Assembly: GCF_004342285.1 (NCBI RefSeq)
Contig: NZ_SMCV01000002.1
Coordinates: 124,001-188,000 of the forward strand
Direction: 5' to 3'
Source of the DNA: Klebsiella sp. BIGb0138
Lineage (GTDB): Bacteria > Pseudomonadota > Gammaproteobacteria > Enterobacterales > Enterobacteriaceae
DNA: 64,000 nt
How positions within the stretch are numbered: the first letter of the stretch is position 1; each line of letters starts with the position of its first letter. Positions 42,363-51,327 of this stretch are shown piece after piece. Below the pieces are notes generated by a model. That model saw nothing but the letters and a program-made list of their open reading frames with translations. It was not told where the DNA came from and did not search any database. A program made the position numbers and the translations under genes.

Positions 42363-43357
42363 AGCCTTCGCATTCCACGGCGTGGATCTGGGGCCTGCCG
42401 CTGCTGACGCTGGCGGGCCTGTTCTGGTGGAGTCTGTTTTGTTATTCAGCGATAGCGATTTCACCGCTGGAGGCCCTGCAGGCTCTGTTCGCCCCTGCAA
42501 AGCCGTCCCTTGCGCAGGCGCTGGTGCTTAATCTTCGGCTGCCGCGTAGCCTGGTGGCGCTGCTGCTTGGCGCGAGCCTGGCGTTCTCCGGGACGCTGCT
42601 GCAGACCCTGACCCATAACCCGCTGGCCTCACCGTCACTGCTCGGGATTAATAGCGGCGCGGCGCTGGCGATGGCGTTAACCAGCGCCCTGAGTCCGGCA
42701 CCGCTGGCGGGCTATTCGCTGGCCTTAATCGCCGCCTGCGGCGGCGGCATCAGCTGGCTGCTGGTGATGACCGCAGGCGGCGGCTGGCGTCATGAGCAGG
42801 ATCGCAACCGGCTGATTCTTGCCGGTATCGCCCTTTCCGCTCTGTGTATGGCGTTGACCCGGCTCACGCTGCTGCTCGCAGAAGATCAGGCCTTCGGGAT
42901 TTTGTTCTGGCTGGCGGGAGGCGTTTCTCACGTGCGCTGGCCGGAATTCTGGCAGCTTTTCCCCTTTGCGCTGCTGATTATCCCCGCGGTATTGGTTTTC
43001 GCCCACGCGCTGAATTTACTCAACGTCAGCGATACGGCGGCCCATTCGCTCGGAGTGAACCTGCCGCGCCTGCGGCTACTTATCCATCTCGCGGTGCTGC
43101 TGTTGACCGGGGCCTGCGTCAGCGTGGCCGGTCCGGTCGCATTTATCGGCCTGCTGATGCCGCATCTCGCCCGCCTGTGGGTGGGCCACGATCGCCGACG
43201 CTTACTTCCGATGAGCGCGCTATTGGGGGCGGCCGGTATGCAGCTGGCCGATATTCTCGCCCGGGCGCTGGCCTGGCCTGGAGAGCTGCCGGCGGGCGCG
43301 GTGCTGGCGCTGGTTGGCGCCCCCTGCTTTGTCTGGCTGGTCAGGAGGAGCGGATGA
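42359..43357 (+). CDS. fecC: Ferric citrate ABC permease FecC
   Basis: FecCD-family inner-membrane permease, 332 residues, with about ten hydrophobic helices. Family motifs LRLPRSLVALLLGASLAFSGTLLQ and AGPVAFIGLLMPHLAR (coupling to FecE) are intact. Forms a heterodimer with FecD. Confidence 0.95.
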   Translation: MKPSHSTAWIWGLPLLTLAGLFWWSLFCYSAIAISPLEALQALFAPAKPSLAQALVLNLRLPRSLVALLLGASLAFSGTLLQTLTHNPLASPSLLGINSGAALAMALTSALSPAPLAGYSLALIAACGGGISWLLVMTAGGGWRHEQDRNRLILAGIALSALCMALTRLTLLLAEDQAFGILFWLAGGVSHVRWPEFWQLFPFALLIIPAVLVFAHALNLLNVSDTAAHSLGVNLPRLRLLIHLAVLLLTGACVSVAGPVAFIGLLMPHLARLWVGHDRRRLLPMSALLGAAGMQLADILARALAWPGELPAGAVLALVGAPCFVWLVRRSG

Positions 43358-44307
43358 AAACGCGGTTCTGTCTCCTGCTGCTGGCGCTGCTCATTCTAAC
43401 CGGGTTGTCACTGCGGATGGGGGCGATTGCCCTGCCCTGGCGCGCATTGTTCGACGGCTGGCGCGCCGATAGCGAATTCCATTATGTCCTGATGCAATAT
43501 CGCCTGCCGCGGGTGGTGCTGGCGGTGATTGTCGGCGCCGCGTTAGCCGTCTCCGGGGTGCTGATTCAGGGCATCGTCCGCAACCCGCTGGCGTCGCCGG
43601 ATATTCTTGGCGTCAATCACGCCGCCAGCCTGGCGTCGGTCACCACCCTCTATTTTCTGCCGACATTATCGCCCATCTGGCTGCCGGCTCTGGCCTTCGT
43701 CGGCGGAATGGCGGCGATGCTGGCGCTGGTCGCGCTGGCAGGTTTCTCCCGACCAATGCGCCTGGCGTTAAGCGGGGTGGCGCTGTCGGCATGCTGGGCC
43801 AGCATCACCGACTATCTCCTGCTGTCGCAGCCGCAGGAGATCAACAACGCGCTGCTGTGGCTGACCGGGAGTCTGTGGGCCAGAGACGGTTCATTCGTCA
43901 TCATCGCTCTGCCGATTCTGGCGATTTTGCTGCCGTTGAGCCTCGTTCTGAGTCGCGATCTTGATCTGCTGGCGCTGGGCAACGACCGTGCCGGAACGCT
44001 TGGCGTCAATATCATACGCCTCAACGTTTATGGCCTGGTCCTGGCGGTCGCCCTGGCTTCGGTGGGCGTCGCGGTATGCGGCCCGATCGCCTTTATCAGC
44101 CTGGTGGTGCCTCATCTCATGCGGCGTTTGACGGGCGCAAGCCATCGCTATCTGCTGCCATATTCAGCGCTGATGGGCGGGCTGGTACTGCTGCTGGCGG
44201 ATCTGCTGGCGCGAACGCTGCATCCCCCGATGGAGCTGCCGGCGGGCGTATTAACCGCGATTATCGGCGCTCCGTGGTTTATCTGGTTACTTGTGAGAAT
44301 GCGTTGA
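43354..44307 (+). CDS. fecD: Ferric citrate ABC permease FecD
   Basis: 317 residues (E. coli 318). The start ATG overlaps the fecC stop; the frame stays open 170 codons further upstream inside fecC, which is an artefact of high GC. Motifs YRLPRVVLAVIVGAALAVSGVLIQGIVRNPLASPDILG and CGPIAFISLVVPHLMR parallel those of FecC. Confidence 0.95.
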   Translation: MKTRFCLLLLALLILTGLSLRMGAIALPWRALFDGWRADSEFHYVLMQYRLPRVVLAVIVGAALAVSGVLIQGIVRNPLASPDILGVNHAASLASVTTLYFLPTLSPIWLPALAFVGGMAAMLALVALAGFSRPMRLALSGVALSACWASITDYLLLSQPQEINNALLWLTGSLWARDGSFVIIALPILAILLPLSLVLSRDLDLLALGNDRAGTLGVNIIRLNVYGLVLAVALASVGVAVCGPIAFISLVVPHLMRRLTGASHRYLLPYSALMGGLVLLLADLLARTLHPPMELPAGVLTAIIGAPWFIWLLVRMR

Positions 44308-45075
44308 ATGGAACTAAAAACGGAAGATCTGACCGCCGGCTACGGCGCAAAACGGATTATCGACGGACTCAGCCTGACGCTTCCCGCGGGAAAAGTCACC
44401 GCCCTGCTGGGGCCAAACGGCTGCGGTAAATCCACGCTGCTAAAATGTTTCTCACGGCTGCTGACGCCGACGGCGGGGAAAATATGGCTGGACGATCGCC
44501 CGCTCTCCGTCTTAAGCCCTCGTCAATTGGCCCGCCACCTGGCGCTGCTGCCTCAGCAACATCTGACGCCGGAAGGGATCACCGTGCGCGAACTGGTCGG
44601 GTATGGCCGCAGCCCGTGGCTCCCGCTGTGGGGGCGACTCACCGCCCAGGATCATCTGCGCGTCGAAGCAGCCCTCGCCCGAACCGGCGTAGCCGCCCTT
44701 GCCGAACGGCCGCTCAGCGCCCTTTCCGGCGGGCAGCGGCAGCGCGCCTTTCTGGCGCTAATCCTGGCCCAGGATACGCCGCTGGTGTTGCTTGATGAGC
44801 CGACCACCTGGCTGGATATCAATCATCAGGTGGAGTTAATGAAGCTGATGCGCGAGCTACAGCAGGCCGGTAAAACGGTGGTCGCGGTGCTGCACGATCT
44901 CAACCAGGCCAGCCGTTACTGCGACCATCTGGTGGTGCTGGAGCGCGGTCAGCTGCAGGCCGAAGGCGACCCGGAAAGGGTGCTGACGCCCGCGCTGTTA
45001 CGCGAAGTGTTCCGGCTTGAGGCCGAAATTCATCCTGAGCCGATCGCGCGCCGCCCGATGTGCGTGGTGAAATAG
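44308..45075 (+). CDS. fecE: Ferric citrate ABC ATPase FecE
   Basis: 255 residues, E. coli length. Walker A GPNGCGKST (35-43), signature LSGGQRQR (139-146) and Walker B LVLLDEPT (159-166) are intact. The ATG directly abuts the fecD stop. Last gene of fecABCDE. Confidence 0.96.
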   Translation: MELKTEDLTAGYGAKRIIDGLSLTLPAGKVTALLGPNGCGKSTLLKCFSRLLTPTAGKIWLDDRPLSVLSPRQLARHLALLPQQHLTPEGITVRELVGYGRSPWLPLWGRLTAQDHLRVEAALARTGVAALAERPLSALSGGQRQRAFLALILAQDTPLVLLDEPTTWLDINHQVELMKLMRELQQAGKTVVAVLHDLNQASRYCDHLVVLERGQLQAEGDPERVLTPALLREVFRLEAEIHPEPIARRPMCVVK

Positions 45076-45417
45076 CGCCAGTCCCGCCGGTGCGTTATCC
45101 ATCAGTTTGCCGGAGCGATATATCGTTCATTGTCTATCAACGTGACGGCGGATTAGCCCGGAGCGCGGACCACAATGTATTTTCTTTTCACCGGCAAAAT
45201 GATTAACTAACGGTCACTCAAGGCTTTTTCACTTTTGCGCACGCCGTTGACGCCATCGCGCTCCGGCAATGCATATCTGGGCAAATGGAAAAACGGCAGG
45301 ATTCACGCGCTCACCCTTTCATATCGCACTGGCGATCGCTCATCACGATTAATTTATCGCGGCACACACGACCAGAATGAAACGATAGTATCCCGGTCAT
45401 GCGGATGGAGAAAAACG
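45076..45417. other. Spacer between fecE and the HD-GYP gene
   Basis: No gene recognised. The reading frame of the next gene is open through the second half but lacks a ribosome site and similarity. I saw no clear terminator after fecE, so read-through into the c-di-GMP genes is possible. Confidence 0.4.
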
Positions 45418-46605
45418 ATGCGTCTCGCCTTAAAATCAGCATTGATGCTAACTACGCGCGTTATAGCGATAATCAACCCCGAATTACAGCTGCATATGCA
45501 GCGAACGGCGTTAATCGCCCTCGAACTTGCGCTGGCGCTGCGATTGTCGCGCCAGCAGCAGCAAACGATCTTTTGCGCCGCGCTGCTTCATGACATCGGC
45601 GTCCTGGGCGATAAGCGGGTTATCACCTCGCTGAATGACATTGATAATATTGAAGATCCTCACCAGGGTCGTGGCGCGGAAATGCTCGCAGGGTTGCCCA
45701 CCTTTGCCCCTGTCCTGCCGATTATTCGCCATCATCATTTTAGCCCGACGCATACCGGGAGCCAGGAAGAGCATATTGTCTATTTTGCCGACGTTTTCGA
45801 ACGTCTGCTGTCATCCAGGGATGGTGCGGTGGAATGTCAACCCGCGGTTATCATTGCTACCTTCCGCTCGCTGTACCAGCAGATTGATCCGCAGCTTTGC
45901 CATACCCTGTGTCAGCTCGCGCAAAAAGAGCATTTCTGGCAGCACCTTCACCCCGGGCATATCCAGAGGATGCTGGAAATTATCGGCCCGATTAACGATC
46001 GGTATATCGATATTGCTGGTCTGAAAGATATTTGCTTATTGATAGCTAATATTGTCGACACTTACAGCAGCTTCACCGCCAGCCACAGTCTTATGGTCGG
46101 CGAAATATCCTACCGGCTCGCCGCCTGGCTGGGGCTTGCGAAAAGAGAGTGCCAAAAAATAGAGATTGCTGGCTATTTGCACGATATTGGTAAAATTAAT
46201 ATCCCGCTGACGATTCTGGAAAAACAGGGGGAACTCACCCCCGCAGAACGGCTTGCGGTGCGCGAGCATAGTTATATGACCGGCGAAATTCTCAGCGCCT
46301 TTAACGAACTTGGCGACATCATAAACTGGGCGGCGAACCATCACGAAAAGCTCGATGGCAGCGGTTATCCCCTGCATCTGAATCAGGATTACCTTCAGCT
46401 CCCCGATCGCATCATCGCCATTGCCGACATTTTTACCGCGCTGACCGAAGATCGCCCCTATCGCATCGCGATGCCTTATCAGGAGGCGTTACAGCTGATA
46501 GAGAACGATGTTATAAATGGCGCGCTGGATAAAGATGTCTTTTGCGCCTTACGCCAGCATGCGGCATCGCTGTACCGCCGCATTATCGGTAAAAAATGCC
46601 GCTAG
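45418..46605 (+). CDS. Tandem HD / HD-GYP domain protein (predicted c-di-GMP phosphodiesterase)
   Basis: 395 residues starting at MRLALKSALM, with GGAG 7 bases upstream. The N-terminal half has a degenerate HD domain (LLHDIGVLGDK, H58-D59; HHH at 105-107). The C-terminal half is a full HD-GYP domain: GYLHDIGKINIP (H255-D256), REHSYMTGEIL and HHEKLDGSGYP (308-317), the signature for hydrolysing c-di-GMP to GMP. No membrane segment, so cytosolic. E. coli K-12 has no HD-GYP protein. A GGDEF gene follows 79 bases later, so the two form a synthesis/degradation pair. Confidence 0.88.
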   Translation: MRLALKSALMLTTRVIAIINPELQLHMQRTALIALELALALRLSRQQQQTIFCAALLHDIGVLGDKRVITSLNDIDNIEDPHQGRGAEMLAGLPTFAPVLPIIRHHHFSPTHTGSQEEHIVYFADVFERLLSSRDGAVECQPAVIIATFRSLYQQIDPQLCHTLCQLAQKEHFWQHLHPGHIQRMLEIIGPINDRYIDIAGLKDICLLIANIVDTYSSFTASHSLMVGEISYRLAAWLGLAKRECQKIEIAGYLHDIGKINIPLTILEKQGELTPAERLAVREHSYMTGEILSAFNELGDIINWAANHHEKLDGSGYPLHLNQDYLQLPDRIIAIADIFTALTEDRPYRIAMPYQEALQLIENDVINGALDKDVFCALRQHAASLYRRIIGKKCR

Positions 46606-46684
46606 CCCCCGCCGTCCGCGGGCAGGTCAGGGCTCTATAATTAAAAAAAACATCCTTTATTCATCTGCACGCAAGGAAAAAACG

Positions 46685-48466
46685 GTGAGAATCGCCACCA
46701 TGACCAACTGGGCCTACGGGATCACCGTTTGCCTGACTATTACCTCCGGCATTGCGATGCTGATGGCTTCTAACGCGGAGACGGCTGAACGCCAGGCGGT
46801 ACAACAGCGACAGGTATTCGATGGGTTGACCGAAGCGGTGGAAACCGATGCCTGGGCGCTTTCAGATCTTGCGCGAGCCTATGTTATTAACAAAAATCCG
46901 CAGGTTTTGCAGGAGTACCGCCAGAAGGCTGGTTCACTGACCTCGATTGAGCGCCGTCTGGCGAAGCTCAAAGATCGGGGCGCGACGCCCCAGGAGCTGG
47001 CTCTGCTGCGCGACGGACTACAGGTTGCGGATGATCTGCAGGATGAACAGCAGGCGGCGCTCAACAACGTCGCCCGCGGGGCAGAAAAAGAGGCCGTCAA
47101 TCTGCTCTACGGTAAACCCTATGAACAGGAACTGGACCGGGTTCAGACGCAGATCGATCACTTCCGGCTCATGCTGGAAGGTCGGGCCAACAGCGCCATC
47201 GTCCAGGCCACTGAAAAATCGCATACCTGGCGCAGGTTATCAGAACTGATGGTCGGCCTGACGGCGTTGATGTTTCTGTTTGTGCTCGGTTTTATTTTGC
47301 AGCGCCGGGTACTGTATCCGGTGGTTCGCTTAAGCGATGTCGTGCAGCGGCTTGCATCGCAGGATTATGCCGTCGAGCCGCCGCATTTCACCCAGATCGA
47401 TGAAATTGGCGATATGGCCCAGGCGATTCGCATTTTCCGCGAAAATGGGCTGGCGCGTCAGCGTCTTGAGCAAGAGCGGGACGCCGACTGGGCGATTCGG
47501 GAACTGCTGGCCCGCATGACGCAGCGCCTGCAAGGCTGCGAATCCTACGAGGATGTCATTAAGGTCGCCGAACTCTTCGCCCCCAATATCGCCCCCGGCG
47601 TACCGGGGCGACTCTATATTCTCGACGCCGATCCCTGGCAGATGCGCTGCGTCGCCGGGTGGCTTTCTCCTCCCGACGAACCTGCGGTTTTTTATCCCGA
47701 TAACTGCTGGGCCGTGCGTCGTGGGCAGAGTCATCCTCCGGTTAATGGTGAACCGGACATCGCCTGCTATCACCTGCCTGAATCAGACGGCGCTCAATCG
47801 CTTTGCGTACCTATGATTGCCCAGGGCGAAGCCATCGGTCTGCTCTCCTTTAGCAACGTGACCGCGGCCACGGCCCCTTCCCGCGCCTATCTGGAACTGA
47901 TGGCCGAAGCGCTGGGCCTGGCGCTGGCCAATCAGCGCCTGCGCAGCGCATTACTGGAAAAAGCGCTGTTTGACTCGCTCACCGGGTTGCGCAATCGTCA
48001 CCATCTGGATGATGCCCTGCATACGCAAATTAATCTGGCGATCCATAACAACACTCCGCTGAGCTGCCTGATGATCGACATCGATCACTTTAAAGCGATC
48101 AACGATCAATATGGTCATGAAGCGGGCGATCTGGTGATCAAAAACGTGGCCGCGATTGTGCAGCGCGCGGTCCGCGATACCGGTATGGCGTTTCGCTATG
48201 GCGGAGAGGAGTTTCTGGTATTGCTGGCCACCCCTGAAGAGCCCGCACAGGCCTGCGCGCAGGAGATTTATAACAACGTACGCAATCTGACCTTACGCTA
48301 TGGCCCTGACGACATCGGCCAGATCGATGTCTCTATCGGCATCGCCAGCTTCCCGCAGCACGCGCAAAGCGACAGCCTGCTGCGCGCCGCGGATGCCGCG
48401 CTCTATCGCGCCAAGGAGCAAGGCCGCTCGAGAATTGTCAGTTTCGGTATGCTGAAGACCGACTGA
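46685..48466 (+). CDS. Membrane-bound GAF-GGDEF diguanylate cyclase
   Basis: 593 residues from a GTG that has AAGGA 7 bases upstream; an ATG five codons later is the alternative. Layout: membrane helix 9-28; periplasmic helical sensor about 30-185; helix 187-206; HAMP about 207-260; GAF-like about 275-415; GGDEF 425-593. The active-site motif is RYGGEEF (506-510), a competent variant. The inhibitory RxxD site is altered: residues 497-500 read RDTG, so feedback inhibition by c-di-GMP may be lost. Likely operon with the HD-GYP gene. Confidence 0.88.
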   Translation: MRIATMTNWAYGITVCLTITSGIAMLMASNAETAERQAVQQRQVFDGLTEAVETDAWALSDLARAYVINKNPQVLQEYRQKAGSLTSIERRLAKLKDRGATPQELALLRDGLQVADDLQDEQQAALNNVARGAEKEAVNLLYGKPYEQELDRVQTQIDHFRLMLEGRANSAIVQATEKSHTWRRLSELMVGLTALMFLFVLGFILQRRVLYPVVRLSDVVQRLASQDYAVEPPHFTQIDEIGDMAQAIRIFRENGLARQRLEQERDADWAIRELLARMTQRLQGCESYEDVIKVAELFAPNIAPGVPGRLYILDADPWQMRCVAGWLSPPDEPAVFYPDNCWAVRRGQSHPPVNGEPDIACYHLPESDGAQSLCVPMIAQGEAIGLLSFSNVTAATAPSRAYLELMAEALGLALANQRLRSALLEKALFDSLTGLRNRHHLDDALHTQINLAIHNNTPLSCLMIDIDHFKAINDQYGHEAGDLVIKNVAAIVQRAVRDTGMAFRYGGEEFLVLLATPEEPAQACAQEIYNNVRNLTLRYGPDDIGQIDVSIGIASFPQHAQSDSLLRAADAALYRAKEQGRSRIVSFGMLKTD

Positions 48467-48625
48467 TGCGGATTCCGCAGGGGGAGCGATCGCCTCCTCC
48501 TGCCGGTCAGGTCGCCGCGTTCTTCAGCCACATTAGCTTCGCCCCCACACACTTCCTTCCGACACTCCCCCATTAAAACCTTTTTAATTCATTAACCTAC
48601 GATATAAATTCGATTTACAGCACAA

Positions 48626-48642
48626 ATGATAATTATTATCAT
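48626..48642 (+). promoter_or_regulatory. Fur box upstream of the 48.7 kb lipoprotein
   Basis: ATGATAATTATTATCAT is symmetrical around its central base and is a near-ideal core of the Fur consensus GATAATGATAATCATTATC. It lies 100 bases before the lipoprotein start, after a separate intergenic stretch, so it is unlikely to belong to the upstream cyclase gene. Confidence 0.85.
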
Positions 48643-48742
48643 ATGCCAATACATGCTACCAACCCGCTGTATATTTTACTTTTTTTGCATCATTTGCCCA
48701 CATGGAGCACTTCACCGTGGGCTTTTACTCAAAGGATGATTT

Positions 48743-49006
48743 ATGAAGACGAAATGCATACTCACCGCAGGCCTGTGTATTTTTCTGGCGGCGTGTTCTG
48801 ACGGGGGGATTTCGCCGGATGGCGAGGATGCACCGGAGGCGTTCAGAATTTGTCAGGGGCTGAGCTGCAGCCAATCCCCCACCGGCAAACCGGGCCAGCT
48901 CGAAACGTATAAACCGACAAGGGAAGAACGAAATCGTATCCAGCGCGGTGAGTCGCCCAATTTTGGCTCCGAATCGATCAGCATCGGCGGCACCATCCCG
49001 TGGTAG
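48743..49006 (+). CDS. Fur-linked small lipoprotein
   Basis: 87 residues; signal peptide with lipobox FLAAC (C18), then a hydrophilic, proline- and glycine-rich chain with two cysteines (ICQGLSCSQSP) that could form a disulfide. AAGGATGA precedes the ATG. The Fur box upstream suggests induction on iron starvation. No family recognised and no partner transport genes next to it. Confidence 0.75.
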   Translation: MKTKCILTAGLCIFLAACSDGGISPDGEDAPEAFRICQGLSCSQSPTGKPGQLETYKPTREERNRIQRGESPNFGSESISIGGTIPW

Positions 49007-49127
49007 CCCTTCCCGGCGCTCATCTGCTGCATTCCACCTTGCACTGGTTGTGATATATGCACCGGGCTGCCGGACGGTGATGTTCGGCGACTAAGCGCGG
49101 TTTAATGGTCATCAGGGGATAAGAGCC

Positions 49128-49736
49128 TTATCCCCTGTTCAGCAGATGGGTCGCTATCCCCCATTTTACCAGGGACAACTTCCCGTCGGCAGATTGCAGA
49201 ATCGAGTAGCTGCCGTTCAGGTGCCCGTATTGTTGAAAATTCTCCGGCCCCTGACCGTGGAGGGTGGCGATAACCGCCTGGATCACCTGTCCATGGGAGA
49301 CCACGCACACGCAGTCATCCGTCGACCTGCCGATATCAAGCAGCGCGGCCATCGTTCTGCCTGCCGCATCAATCAGCGACTCACCGCCTTCGGGGGTCAC
49401 CTGCGGATGCCCAGAATAAATGGCATCAAACAGCCTTTGCTGGTCTGCATTAAGCTGATTGCCGACCGTTCCCTCCAGTGGCCCCAAACCACGTTCAATC
49501 AGCCGGGGATCAAAGCGGATCGCACAGGCAAAATGCGCCGCTATCTGCATCGCCGCCGCTGCGGCTCTACCCGCGGTAGAAGAGACGACCCGCTCGATGT
49601 TCTCGCCCTTCAGGGCATCGATCAGCGCCGCGATTTGCTGACGCCCGCGTTCGCTCACCGGACTATCGCGATGCCCCTGCAGGCGGCCGACGCGGTTCCA
49701 CTCTGTTTCACCATGTCTGACAAGTAATATTTTCAT
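49128..49736 (-). CDS. Histidine phosphatase (phosphoglycerate-mutase-like)
   Basis: 202 residues of the histidine phosphatase superfamily. Catalytic LLVRHGETEWNR at the start, E in LIERGLGPLEG, and VVSHGQVIQ carry the His, Glu and second His of the active site. Cytosolic, no signal peptide. Similar to GpmB/CobC-like broad phosphatases; no cobalamin gene is nearby, so substrate is open. Confidence 0.88.
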   Translation of the reverse strand: MKILLVRHGETEWNRVGRLQGHRDSPVSERGRQQIAALIDALKGENIERVVSSTAGRAAAAAMQIAAHFACAIRFDPRLIERGLGPLEGTVGNQLNADQQRLFDAIYSGHPQVTPEGGESLIDAAGRTMAALLDIGRSTDDCVCVVSHGQVIQAVIATLHGQGPENFQQYGHLNGSYSILQSADGKLSLVKWGIATHLLNRG

Positions 49737-49769
49737 TTACTACATTGGGTTACGGGTGATATGGCAACC

Positions 49770-50117
49770 TTACCATTCGGAGATAACAAAACAAGCGGCC
49801 GCCCATCGGCAGCCGTCTATTTTTAGCGCGGAAAACCGCTGGCGCAGCAGAGGGAGAACCTCAGGCGATACGCGCAATTCCTGAAGCGACGTTTGCACGC
49901 AGGAACGTTCATTTGTCGGACGCACGGCGTAAAGATGATGGGTGCAGGCGGCGGCATATCGATAGCCAGTGCCGGTACGGCGAGGATCGGTCCCAAACTC
50001 AGCGCAGCTGTCCGTTTCATCTTTCGCCCATGGTTCATCATTATCTGAAAAGGAAGTTCGCGAGAGCGTAAAATGAAGATGCTCGGTAACACCCGAACCC
50101 GGTATTTTACCCAGCAC
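49770..50117 (-). CDS. Hypothetical Cys-containing protein
   Basis: 115-codon frame with ordinary codon use for this genome (for example GCC GCC GCC TGC ACC) and five cysteines in the C-terminal 80 residues (RYAAACTHHLYAV...RSCVQTSLQEL...DGCRWAAACFV). No family recognised, no clear signal peptide, weak ribosome site. It may be the tail of a longer decayed gene or a real orphan. A second minus-strand frame overlaps it (49823-50092) and looks less natural. Confidence 0.35.
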   Translation of the reverse strand: MLGKIPGSGVTEHLHFTLSRTSFSDNDEPWAKDETDSCAEFGTDPRRTGTGYRYAAACTHHLYAVRPTNERSCVQTSLQELRVSPEVLPLLRQRFSALKIDGCRWAAACFVISEW

Positions 50118-50299
50118 TGCGGTATCCCTTCTTATTATACTATCTTAATCCTATGATTTTTAATATATAAATATCTGTTAAGCGACGTTTCCACCAGCAG
50201 ACGTGACAACAATGCCGGATGCGGGGCGGATGTAACCGATACCCATTAAGCGATCCCCGTCGAGGCATTCAACGCGCGAGCATGGCATAATAACGTAAG

Positions 50300-50316
50300 T
50301 ACCGTACGGTATAGTT
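50300..50316 (+). promoter_or_regulatory. Predicted operator of TetR regulator 1
   Basis: TACCGTACGGTA is a perfect 12-bp palindrome, continuing TAGTT, 40 bases before the tetR start. The same 13 bases GTACGGTWTAGTT recur at 55527-55539 in front of the island's lipoprotein gene. Confidence 0.65.
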
Positions 50317-50355
50317 ATCTTTAAACATCACTTTTTAATCAGTTAAGGGTTCTAC

Positions 50356-50979
50356 ATGAAAGTACTGACGCAAGCGCGCCGCGAGGGGATCGTAGCCGCC
50401 GCCGCCGAGGTGTTTCTGGAGATTGGGTACGAGCGTGCCTCAATGGATGAAGTGGCCAGACGCGCCGGTGGCTCCAAGGCCACGCTCTATAAATACTTCT
50501 CGTCAAAAGAGGCGTTATTTGAAACAGTTGTGCGCAATTACAGCGCCAGGTTTCTCACCGAAGCGGCGAACGGGCTGACTCAGCCGGAAAACCAGACGCT
50601 CTCCCTGGAACAAAAGCTCACCCGCTTTGGGGAAGATATGCTGCGGGTGGTGGCATGCGATAACCAGGCGCTGCAGATCTACCGCGTTGTATTGGGGGAA
50701 GCGGGTCATTCCGATATCGGACAACTGTTTCTGGAATCCGGCATCCGGCAAAGCATGGAGGCGCTGGCGCAGGAGATGAAAGCGGCGATGGAACGGGGTG
50801 AACTGACACCGTCGAACCCGATGCTTCGTGCCATCCAGTTTACGTCGCTGATCAAAGCGGAAACCGAGGTCTTGTTTTTCTTGCGTGATATGCCCGATTT
50901 TTCTGACGAAAAAGTCAGTGAGATGGTTATGAATGGTGTACGACTCTTTCTGGATGGCGCAGTTAACAAGCCGGTGTAG
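50356..50979 (+). CDS. TetR-family regulator 1
   Basis: 207 residues. The helix-turn-helix is clear (YERASMDEVARRAGGSKATLYKYFSSKEALFE, residues about 25-55), with a ligand domain of the AcrR/TetR_C type after it. It points toward the remnant PqiC/PqiB genes. A palindromic operator lies just upstream, and a matching motif lies at the far end of the island; I infer it represses itself and the DUF3313-pqiA operon. Confidence 0.9.
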   Translation: MKVLTQARREGIVAAAAEVFLEIGYERASMDEVARRAGGSKATLYKYFSSKEALFETVVRNYSARFLTEAANGLTQPENQTLSLEQKLTRFGEDMLRVVACDNQALQIYRVVLGEAGHSDIGQLFLESGIRQSMEALAQEMKAAMERGELTPSNPMLRAIQFTSLIKAETEVLFFLRDMPDFSDEKVSEMVMNGVRLFLDGAVNKPV

Positions 50980-51057
50980 CACCTCTCCTGCCCTGCCAGC
51001 GGCATATCAAGACCGGATTCGTCACATCGAACCCGATCTTTTGAGGGTGGAGTCAGT

Positions 51058-51327
51058 CTAGTCGCGAAGACACGCTGCCGTGCCCGTCGCCACCCATCCC
51101 GTCGCGGTCTGTCCTATCTGTCTTGCCAGACGCTCAACCACACGCTGCCAGGCGGTAAACATCTGCGCCGGATCCCCAACGGGTAGCAGATCAATCACAA
51201 AATCGGGCGCCGCGACGGCGCCGGAAACGGGGTCAGCATTGACCAGCGTGTGGTAGCGCACCTGGGGAGATGCACACCCTGCCAGCACAAACGAAACGCC
51301 GATGAGCAATGATAAAACCGTTTTCAT
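51058..51327 (-). pseudogene. PqiC-like auxiliary lipoprotein, probably internally deleted
   Basis: 89 residues: lipobox VLAGC, then the family start ASPQVRYHTL and FVIDLLPVG, followed directly by what looks like the C-terminal helix (MFTAWQRVVERLARQIGQTA). PqiC-type lipoproteins are about 180-200 residues, so roughly the middle half is missing, apparently without loss of frame. The start overlaps the PqiB stop (ATGA), as in intact pqiBC operons. Probably non-functional. Confidence 0.6.

Noticed and set aside
42844-43353. 170-codon upstream extension of the fecD reading frame inside fecC
   Set aside because: The sequence is arginine- and proline-rich shadow coding; the family start is at 43354 on the ATGA overlap.
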